NCBI GenBank assembly: GCA_030425785.1
Contig: JAUHYJ010000258.1
Coordinates: 1-5,840, forward strand
Direction of reading: 5' to 3'
Source: Acidimicrobiia bacterium
Lineage (GTDB): Bacteria; Actinomycetota; Acidimicrobiia; Acidimicrobiales; Ilumatobacteraceae
Length of the DNA stretch: 5,840 bases
A program made the translations under genes and the position numbers. The notes beneath the pieces are model-generated. The model ran no database searches, was not told the origin of the DNA, and saw only the letters and a program-made list of their open reading frames with translations. Positions 1 through 5,013 of this stretch are shown here, in pieces; the first letter of the stretch is position 1, and each line of letters begins with the position of its first letter.

Positions 1-1
1 C

Positions 2-628
2 ACGTTCGGCTCCGCGGACGACGCCCGCTGGCACCAAGGCTCACTCCCACACTTCACCGCCTGGATGGTCCTCCTGCCCGACACCGACCAAGCCGTCGTC
101 GTGATGCTCAACGCCGGCAGCCAATTCGACATCGGCGGCGCCAACGCCGCGTGGAGCCGGATCCCGCAGGGCGTCGTCGACATCCTTCGTGGGGTCGACC
201 CGCCCGACGGCCTCACCGCGAGCCGCTTCTTCATCGTGTTCGACACCCTCGCCGCCGTCGTCGTCGTGGCGCAGGCCTGGACCCTCGTCAGTGTCGCGAC
301 GCGCCGGCAGCACCACCGCCGACGTACCGCGCGAAACCTCGTGGCCTTCGCGTGGGAGCTCATCGTGGCACCAGCGATCCTGGTGCTGTACCCGGGGATC
401 GTGGGCGGCCTCGGCTGGCGGGCCGCGTTCGGATTCCTGCCCGACCTGACCCTCACGATCGTCACCGTCGGCGCGCTGGCCATGGTCACCGGGGTCGTCC
501 GAGCCGTGCAGCTCGCCCGCCTGCGAGCCGATCGAGATCGCGGGGTCGACGACGACACACCGATCGCCGGACGAGCCGACCACGACCGGGCTCGCCGTGA
601 GGACACCATCGTGAGGACACCATCGTGA
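2..628 (+). CDS. Membrane-anchored serine hydrolase, beta-lactamase family (C-terminal part)
   Basis: This is the last 208 residues of a gene whose start lies left of the window. The first ~65 visible residues match the end of the class C beta-lactamase/penicillin-binding-protein-like fold (PF00144 type): a WHQG segment (fragment residues 10-13, the HxG-type active-site motif), then LLPDTDQAVVVMLNAGS, which fits the usual 'lPe..~vVvlaN' strand. The catalytic SxxK and YxN motifs would be upstream and cannot be checked. After the hydrolase fold come three hydrophobic helices at about fragment residues 76-98, 112-137 and 146-168, separated by an Arg/His-rich loop (101-111), and a charged tail (171-208). 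The protein is therefore expected to be anchored by a C-terminal membrane domain with the hydrolase outside. The substrate is unknown; peptidase, esterase and transpeptidase-like activities all occur in this family. The stop lies 10 bases before the ABC ATPase start, so co-transcription with the exporter is likely. The final residues are encoded by a 14-bp tandem repeat. Confidence 0.8.
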   Translation, partial: TFGSADDARWHQGSLPHFTAWMVLLPDTDQAVVVMLNAGSQFDIGGANAAWSRIPQGVVDILRGVDPPDGLTASRFFIVFDTLAAVVVVAQAWTLVSVATRRQHHRRRTARNLVAFAWELIVAPAILVLYPGIVGGLGWRAAFGFLPDLTLTIVTVGALAMVTGVVRAVQLARLRADRDRGVDDDTPIAGRADHDRARREDTIVRTPS

Positions 629-638
629 GGACATCGTC
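597..638 (+). repeat. 14-bp tandem repeat, three copies, at gene junction
   Basis: The unit GTGAGGACACCATC occurs at 597-610 and again, identically, at 611-624. A third copy at 625-638 differs at two positions (GTGAGGACATCGTC). The repeat spans the 3' end of the hydrolase gene and runs directly into the ATG of the ABC ATPase. Every copy carries a GAGGA Shine-Dalgarno-like core. Because 14 is not a multiple of 3, copy number changes the reading frame of the hydrolase end: the present stop is the TGA at 626-628 in the third copy. Confidence 0.9.
627..631 (+). promoter_or_regulatory. Ribosome binding site of the ABC ATPase
   Basis: GAGGA sits 7 nt before the ATG at 639 and overlaps the TGA stop of the upstream hydrolase. 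It fixes the ATPase start at 639. The two upstream repeat copies supply two further GAGGA cores at 599-603 and 613-617, too far away to serve this ATG. Confidence 0.65.
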
Positions 639-1637
639 ATGACGACAACGACACCATCCCCGACTCCACCGCTGACCCCGCCCCCGACCTTCGATCCGGC
701 CGACCAGCCGCCGCGACGACCCGTCGACGGCGGTCATTCGCTCGAGGTCGACCACGTCACGAAGCGGTACGGCGACCACGTGGTGGTCGACGATCTCTCC
801 TTCACGGTTCCGCCGGGACGGGTGACCGGCTTCCTCGGGCCGAACGGATCGGGCAAGTCGACCACCATGAAGATCATGCTCGACCTCGCCGCGGCCGACA
901 GCGGGCACGCGACGATCGGCGACCGCCGCTACCGCGACCTCGACCAACCCGCACGCACCGTCGGCGCCCTGATCGAATCCGACGCGTTCCACCCGGGTCG
1001 GAGCGGTCGCAACCACCTTCGCGTCCTCGCCGACGCCACCGGCATCGAGCACAAGCGAGTCGACGAGATCCTCGAGCAGGTCGGTCTCGCCGACGCCGCC
1101 GACCGGCACGCCGGCGGCTACTCGTTGGGGATGCGCCAGCGACTCGGTCTCGCCGCCGCGCTGCTCGGCAAGCCGCCGGTGCTGATCCTGGACGAACCCG
1201 GCAACGGGCTCGACCCCCAAGGCATCCGAACCCTCCGAGACCTGCTCCGCGACCACGCAGCGCACGGCGGCACCGTCTTCGTCTCGAGCCACCTCCTCTC
1301 CGAGGTCGAGCACCTCGCCGACGACGTCATCGTCATCAACGGCGGCCGGCTCGTGACCCGTGGCCCGCTCGCCGAGCTCCAGCGATCCGCCGCCTACGTT
1401 CGAACCAGCGAACCCGAGCGGCTCGCGACCGCGCTCGAGCACGCCGGCGCGACGGCCCGGGCCAGCGGACGCGACGGGCTGGTCGTCGGCGGTCTGACGA
1501 CCGACGAGATCGGCGAGCTCGCATTCACCAACCGTCTCCGGGTCCACGAACTCTCAGCCCGAGCCGGCTCGCTCGAAGAGCTGTTCTTGCAGTGGACCAC
1601 GGACGTCGTCGACACCGAGGAGGCCGAGCGACCATGA
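639..1637 (+). CDS. ABC exporter ATP-binding protein, BcrA-type
   Basis: This 332-residue nucleotide-binding subunit would power the permease encoded next. Visible motifs in order: A-loop Tyr44 (KRYGD), Walker A GPNGSGKST at 67-75 with Lys73, a GALIESD segment at 109-115 with Glu113 where the classical Q-loop has Gln, signature YSLGMRQRLGLA at 161-172, Walker B VLILDEP at 181-187 with Glu186, D-loop NGLDP at 189-193, and the H-loop His218 in SSHLLSE. The GALIE and SLGM forms are typical of the bacitracin/lantibiotic-resistance branch of ABC-2 exporters, although the substrate cannot be read from sequence. Residues 1-30 form an unusual Pro/Thr-rich tail (11 Pro, 7 Thr by residue 28) before the ABC domain. 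No later start codon precedes the A-loop, and GAGGA precedes this ATG, so the tail appears genuine. About 100 residues after the H-loop form the usual variable C-terminal domain. The stop overlaps the permease start as ATGA. Confidence 0.93.
   Translation: MTTTTPSPTPPLTPPPTFDPADQPPRRPVDGGHSLEVDHVTKRYGDHVVVDDLSFTVPPGRVTGFLGPNGSGKSTTMKIMLDLAAADSGHATIGDRRYRDLDQPARTVGALIESDAFHPGRSGRNHLRVLADATGIEHKRVDEILEQVGLADAADRHAGGYSLGMRQRLGLAAALLGKPPVLILDEPGNGLDPQGIRTLRDLLRDHAAHGGTVFVSSHLLSEVEHLADDVIVINGGRLVTRGPLAELQRSAAYVRTSEPERLATALEHAGATARASGRDGLVVGGLTTDEIGELAFTNRLRVHELSARAGSLEELFLQWTTDVVDTEEAERP
1617..1623 (+). promoter_or_regulatory. Ribosome binding site of the ABC permease
   Basis: GAGGAGG lies 10 nt before the ATG at 1634, inside the end of the ATPase gene. 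It supports the ATG at 1634 over the in-frame GTG at 1592, which would add 14 residues of doubtful sequence. Confidence 0.7.
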
Positions 1638-2374
1638 TCCGACTCATCCGATCCGAGCTCCGCAAGCTCACCACGACCAAGATGCCACTGGCGTTTCTCG
1701 CAGTGCTCGTGGTGATCGCCGCACTCAACGCCTTCGCCGTCGTCTCCGGAACCGACATGGACGGCAGCAAGGCCTTCATCGCCACCGAGGCCGATCAGCA
1801 GTCCCTGATGGCGTTCGCCTTCAACGCATTCATGGGCTCCGGGCTCTTCGGCGCCATCGCCGTCGCACGCGAGTACGGCCACAAGACCGTGGTGCCCACG
1901 TACCTCGCGTCGCCACGCCGACGCCGTGCCGTGTCGGCGCAGCTCGTGGCGGTCGCGATCGGAGGGTGCGTGCTCAGCCTGGTCGGCGCACTCCTGACGA
2001 TCACGGCCATCGCCGTCGCGCTCCCCACCACCGACTACACCTTCCTGGTCTCGGCCGGCCACGTGGCCCAAGTGGTCGCGGCGTCAGCCTTCGCGGGCGC
2101 GGCCGGCGCCGTACTCGGCGCCGGAATCGGGGCCATCGTCCGCAACGTGGGTGGCGCCGTCACCTTGACCGTGTTCACCTTCATCGTCGCACCGCCCCTG
2201 ATCGTGCAGCTCGCCAACGGCACCGCCTCGTGGATGCCGGCCAACCTCGCCAACGTCATCTCCGGCACCGTCGACGACATCAGCCCGGCGGCCGCCATCC
2301 TGGCGTTCGTCGCGTGGGCTGCGATCCCCGCACTGATCGGCGTCGTCGCCACGGAACGCAGGGACGTCATCTAG
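1634..2374 (+). CDS. ABC-2 type exporter permease
   Basis: This 246-residue membrane subunit pairs with the ATPase encoded just upstream. The N-terminus MIRLIRSELRKLTTTK is the usual amphipathic cytoplasmic lead-in of ABC-2 permeases. Six hydrophobic helices are visible at roughly residues 17-38, 58-78, 101-126, 138-163, 170-190 and 215-238. After helix 2 the stretch EYGHKTVVPTYLASPRRRR (about 79-97) matches the family pattern in which an E-x-x-x-x-T segment is followed by a basic 'P-x-x-R' coupling loop. Length and helix count are normal for a half-transporter working as a dimer with two ATPase copies. The start overlaps the ATPase stop as ATGA, so translation is probably coupled. The gene ends TAG and is followed by a convergent hairpin, which makes it the last gene of the operon. 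The substrate is not determinable; a role in export or self-protection is inference from the ATPase subtype. Confidence 0.88.
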   Translation: MIRLIRSELRKLTTTKMPLAFLAVLVVIAALNAFAVVSGTDMDGSKAFIATEADQQSLMAFAFNAFMGSGLFGAIAVAREYGHKTVVPTYLASPRRRRAVSAQLVAVAIGGCVLSLVGALLTITAIAVALPTTDYTFLVSAGHVAQVVAASAFAGAAGAVLGAGIGAIVRNVGGAVTLTVFTFIVAPPLIVQLANGTASWMPANLANVISGTVDDISPAAAILAFVAWAAIPALIGVVATERRDVI

Positions 2375-2409
2375 CCGCCGTGCGGCCGCGGCACCACTGT
2401 CTGCTGGCG

Positions 2410-2436
2410 CCGAAGCGACCGATGCGGTCGGTTCGG
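2410..2436. terminator. Bidirectional hairpin terminator between convergent genes
   Basis: CCGAAGCGACCG (2410-2421) and CGGTCGGTTCGG (2425-2436) form a 12-bp stem with one internal G-G mismatch and an ATG triloop. The hairpin lies 35 bases after the permease stop and 65 bases after the hemL stop, between two converging transcripts. Neither side has a T-tract, as is common for hairpin terminators in high-GC actinobacteria. A smaller 5-bp stem (2374-2378 with 2382-2386) sits right at the permease stop. Confidence 0.6.
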
Positions 2437-2460
2437 CTCCCCCAAACCGCAGAGGTCGTC

Positions 2461-2480
2461 CAGACCGGCAGACCGGCAGG
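2461..2480. repeat. 8-bp tandem repeat in intergenic gap
   Basis: CAGACCGG at 2461-2468 is repeated exactly at 2469-2476 and followed by a partial CAGG. It lies in the convergent spacer between the hairpin and the hemL stop. No function is evident; it may be a simple slippage duplication. Confidence 0.6.
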
Positions 2481-2501
2481 CGAAGCGGCAGTGGCGATCG
2501 G

Positions 2502-3848
2502 TCAGGCCGACGCTGCCGCGGCCGTGGCGGCGCGGTGGGCGCGGTCGGCGATCTCGTCGATGACGGCGTCGGTGTGGGCGAGCCCGACGAAGATCGCCTC
2601 GTACGCGCCCGGTGCCATCGCGACCCCCTCGGCGAGCATGGCGTGGAAGAAGCGCCCGTAGGCGGCCTCGTCGGTGCGCTTGGCCCCGTCGAAGTCGACG
2701 ACGGCCGGCACGTCGCCGCACACCATGCCGAGCAGGGTGCCGACGACCGGGAAGTGCGCCGGGAAGCCCGCCGCAGCGCACGCATCCCGCAGCAGCGCCG
2801 CCAGGTGTCGCGCCCGCGCCATCAGCTCGATGTAGACGTCCCCGTCGAGATGGTCGAGCGCGGCGAGCCCGGCGGCGGTGGCGAGCGGGTTGCCCGACAA
2901 GGTGCCGGCGTGGAACACCGGCCCGAGCGGCGACAGCGTCTCCATCAGCTCGCGTCGGCCACCGACGGCGCCGATCGGCAGGCCACCACCGATCACCTTG
3001 CCGAAGGTCGTCAGGTCGGGGGTGACGTCGTACTTCGCCTGCGCGCCACCCTCGCCGAGCCGGAACCCGGTGATCACCTCGTCGAAGATCAGCACGGCAC
3101 CGACACGGTCGCACTCGGCCCGCAAGCCCGCGAGGAAGCCCGGCGCCGGCGCGACGACGCCCATGTTGGCGGCCACCGGCTCGACGATGACGCACGCGAC
3201 CGACTCGTCGAGCTCGGGCACCTGGTTGTAGCGGACGACCATCGTCTCGGCGACGGCACCGGCAGGCACACCGGCAGTGCCGGGCAGGCCGAGCGTCGCG
3301 ACCCCGCTGCCGCCGGCCGCCAGCAAGGCATCGGTCGCGCCGTGGAAGTTGCCGTGGAAGATGACGACCCGGTCGCGCCCGGTGTACCCGCGCGCCAGGC
3401 GGACGGCGGTCGACGTCGCCTCCGTGCCCGAGTTCATGAACCGGACCTGCTCGCACGACGGCACCCGCTCGCCGATCGCCTCGGCGAGCTTCATCTCGCG
3501 GGGGGTCGGGGCGCCGTACGACGTGCCGCCGGTCGCCGCGGACTGCACGGCGGCCGTGATCGCCGGATGGGCGTGGCCCAAGATGACCGCGCCATAGCTC
3601 TGGACCAGGTCGATGTACTCGGTGCCCTCGACGTCGTAGACGTGCGCACCCTCCGCGCGAGCAACGATGTACGGCCGCCCACCCACCGACTTGAACGCCC
3701 GGATCGACGAGTTGACACCACCGGGGATCGCCTCGGTCGAGCGCTCGAAGAACCGGTCGTTCGACGGCATGCCGGCGCCGGTGCAGACGACCGGGTCGCA
3801 GCCCGCCGCCTCGCACTCGCCGGGCACGCAGACCGGGATCGACGCCAT
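2502..3848 (-). CDS. hemL: Glutamate-1-semialdehyde 2,1-aminomutase
   Basis: This PLP enzyme converts glutamate-1-semialdehyde to 5-aminolevulinate in the cytosol, in the C5 tetrapyrrole pathway. Taking the ATG at 3848 gives 448 residues, against a usual ~425-430. Hallmarks: PGGVNSSIRAF (42-52), the mobile-loop segment GGTSYGAPT (107-115), the phosphate/cofactor segment NSGTEAT (139-145), HGNFHGATD (165-173), VEPVAANM (222-229), Asp256 in FDEVITGFR, and the PLP lysine Lys284 in TFGKVIGGGLPIGAVGG, then HAGTLSGNPLA. These distinguish it from ordinary class III transaminases. The ATG shares a base with the hemB stop (TGATG) and has GGGAGG 8 nt upstream, whereas the internal ATG at 3770, where the family alignment would begin, has no Shine-Dalgarno. 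The chosen start adds a 26-residue extension with Cys7, 12, 17 and 22 (CX4CX4CX4C), which is not a standard part of the family. A start at 3893 inside hemB is less likely. Confidence 0.95.
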   Translation of the reverse strand: MASIPVCVPGECEAAGCDPVVCTGAGMPSNDRFFERSTEAIPGGVNSSIRAFKSVGGRPYIVARAEGAHVYDVEGTEYIDLVQSYGAVILGHAHPAITAAVQSAATGGTSYGAPTPREMKLAEAIGERVPSCEQVRFMNSGTEATSTAVRLARGYTGRDRVVIFHGNFHGATDALLAAGGSGVATLGLPGTAGVPAGAVAETMVVRYNQVPELDESVACVIVEPVAANMGVVAPAPGFLAGLRAECDRVGAVLIFDEVITGFRLGEGGAQAKYDVTPDLTTFGKVIGGGLPIGAVGGRRELMETLSPLGPVFHAGTLSGNPLATAAGLAALDHLDGDVYIELMARARHLAALLRDACAAAGFPAHFPVVGTLLGMVCGDVPAVVDFDGAKRTDEAAYGRFFHAMLAEGVAMAPGAYEAIFVGLAHTDAVIDEIADRAHRAATAAAASA

Positions 3849-4885
3849 CAGCCGGCCCTCCCGTCGAGCTCGGCGGCCCGCTCGGCGAACCACCCCGTCA
3901 GGTAGGTGAGGATCAGATCGGCGCCGGCGCGCTTGATCGAGGTCAGGTGTTCGAGGGCGACGGTGTCGTGGTCGATCCAGCCGTTGGCGGCTGCGGCTTT
4001 GATCATCGAGTACTCCCCGCTGACGTGATACGCCGCGAGCGGCACGTCGACGTGCCGGCGCACCTCGTGGATGATGTCGAGGTACGCGAGCGCCGGCTTG
4101 ACCATGACCATGTCAGCGCCCTCGGCGAGATCGGCTGCGACCTCGACCAGCGCCTCGCGGGCGTTGCGCGGATCCTGCTGGTACCCCTTGCGGTCGCCAC
4201 CACCGGCGATCGTGACGTCGACCGCGTCGCGGAACGGGCCGTACAGCCCGCTCGCGTACTTGGCCGAGTACCCGAGGATCGAGACGCCGTCATGGCCGGC
4301 GTCGTCGAGCGCGCCACGGATGTGGCCGACCTGGCCGTCCATCATCCCGCTCGGGGCCACGACGTGGGCGCCGGCATTCGCCTGGGCGACCGCGGCCCGA
4401 CCGTAGATCTCGAGGGTCGCGTCGTTGTCGACGTCCCCGTCGTCGCGCACGATGCCGCAATGACCGTGATCGGTGTACTCGTCGACGCACAGGTCGGCCA
4501 TGAGCACGACGTCGTCGCCGAGGTCGGCGCGCAGCGCCTCGAGCGCCACCTGCACGATGCCCTCGGGATCGAACGCCCCTGAGCCGACCGCGTCCTTCTG
4601 CGCCGGGACCCCGAACAGCATCACCGCGCGCACACCGCGATCGGCCAGCCCGGCGACCTCGCGTCGCAGGCTGTCGACGGTGTGCTGGTACACGCCGGGG
4701 AGCGACGAGATCTCGATCGCGTCGTCGATCGCCTCACGCACGAAGAGTGGGGCGATCAGGTCGGCGACGTCGAGCCGGGTCTCGGCGACGAGTTCGCGCA
4801 TCGCCGGCGTGGTCCGTAGCCGACGCGGACGTCGGGTGGGGAAGCCTGCGAGCCGATCGGCCATGCACGCATGGTAGGGGCGCAC
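3848..4885 (-). CDS. hemB: Porphobilinogen synthase (5-aminolevulinate dehydratase)
   Basis: This 345-residue enzyme condenses two 5-aminolevulinate molecules to porphobilinogen, the step after HemL. Both Schiff-base lysines are visible: Lys209 in YSAKYASGLYGPFR and Lys263 in MVMVKPALAYLD. Other family blocks are LIAPLFVRE (43-51), MLFGVP (89-94), APSGMMDGQVG (177-187), GDRKGYQQDP (230-239), and VSGEYSMIKAAA near the C-terminus. The metal-site segment is DLCVDEYTDHGHCG (131-144): Cys133 and Cys143 match the zinc-type triad, but the middle cysteine is Asp135, as in the magnesium-type site. Length is normal. I chose the GTG at 4885 because GGGAGG lies 8 nt upstream; the ATG at 4864, seven codons in, has no Shine-Dalgarno but cannot be excluded. 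The gene is first in a hemB-hemL unit, and no hemA, hemC or hemD lies in the window. The gene upstream is divergent, so the promoter should be in 4900-5010, though I could not recognise clear -10/-35 boxes on this strand. Confidence 0.96.
   Translation of the reverse strand: MRPYHACMADRLAGFPTRRPRRLRTTPAMRELVAETRLDVADLIAPLFVREAIDDAIEISSLPGVYQHTVDSLRREVAGLADRGVRAVMLFGVPAQKDAVGSGAFDPEGIVQVALEALRADLGDDVVLMADLCVDEYTDHGHCGIVRDDGDVDNDATLEIYGRAAVAQANAGAHVVAPSGMMDGQVGHIRGALDDAGHDGVSILGYSAKYASGLYGPFRDAVDVTIAGGGDRKGYQQDPRNAREALVEVAADLAEGADMVMVKPALAYLDIIHEVRRHVDVPLAAYHVSGEYSMIKAAAANGWIDHDTVALEHLTSIKRAGADLILTYLTGWFAERAAELDGRAG
3857..3862 (-). promoter_or_regulatory. Ribosome binding site of hemL
   Basis: On the minus strand GGGAGG lies 8 nt before the ATG at 3848, inside the last codons of hemB. 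It decides the hemL start in favour of the long form with the cysteine-rich extension. The same hexamer and spacing precede hemB. Confidence 0.7.
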
Positions 4886-4893
4886 GGCGGGCG

Positions 4894-4899
4894 CCTCCC
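4894..4899 (-). promoter_or_regulatory. Ribosome binding site of hemB
   Basis: Minus-strand GGGAGG ends 8 nt before the GTG at 4885, the same hexamer and spacing as at hemL. It favours GTG 4885 over ATG 4864 as the hemB start. Confidence 0.65.
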
Positions 4900-4924
4900 A
4901 CTCCGCCGTCGGCGCACCGCCCGG

Positions 4925-5001
4925 ACCCGCCGCTCAGGCCCCGTCCGACCCGCCACGCGCTCGGCGGCGGGTGTGGACAGGTCCGGACTCCTGCGGCGGG
5001 T
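4925..5001. repeat. Four copies of a 9-bp motif in the divergent spacer
   Basis: GCGGCGGGT occurs at 4964-4972 and 4993-5001. Its reverse complement ACCCGCCGC occurs at 4925-4933, and a one-mismatch reverse copy ACCCGCCAC at 4948-4956. Two inverted copies thus face two direct copies inside a 128-bp gap between divergent genes. This could be a regulator-binding cluster or a foldable element (4925-4933 pairs exactly with 4964-4972). The very high GC content makes chance recurrence plausible. Confidence 0.4.
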
Positions 5002-5006
5002 AGGTT
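5001..5006 (+). promoter_or_regulatory. Putative -10 box of a leaderless promoter
   Basis: TAGGTT fits the actinobacterial TANNNT -10 pattern and lies 7 bases before the GTG at 5014, so transcription would begin at or next to the start codon. A possible -35, TGGACA at 4974-4979, is 21 bases upstream, longer than usual, so its assignment is doubtful. The absence of a good Shine-Dalgarno before GTG 5014 fits a leaderless mRNA. Confidence 0.4.
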
Positions 5007-5013
5007 CGTCGCC

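Noticed and set aside
486..1547. Long minus-strand open frame (353 codons) opposite the ABC ATPase
   Set aside because: The plus strand encodes a full set of ABC motifs here. The antisense frame is low-complexity Gly/Val/Asp/Arg-rich sequence, as expected from G/C third-position bias.
2382..2389. GCGGCCGC palindrome just after the permease
   Set aside because: A short GC-only palindrome is common in such DNA; the 12-bp hairpin at 2410-2436 is a much better terminator candidate.
2371..3816. Minus-strand open frame of 481 codons overlapping hemL in another frame
   Set aside because: It is Arg-rich and has no recognisable domain, while the hemL frame contains the PLP lysine and all family blocks.
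3849..3893. Earlier hemL start giving a 463-residue protein
   Set aside because: It lies inside hemB and adds an Arg-rich stretch read from hemB's end, whereas the ATG at 3848 has GGGAGG at 8 nt and a TGATG junction.
2535..3905. Plus-strand open frame of 456 codons opposite hemL
   Set aside because: Antisense shadow of hemL, Arg/Asp/Gly-rich without domains or a ribosome binding site.
3947..4582. Plus-strand open frame of 211 codons opposite hemB
   Set aside because: Antisense shadow of hemB; no motif, and hemB active-site residues are clear on the other strand.
4981..4988. GTCCGGAC palindrome in the divergent spacer as an operator
   Set aside because: Only 8 bp, and no flanking symmetry around the same centre; expected by chance in GC-rich DNA.
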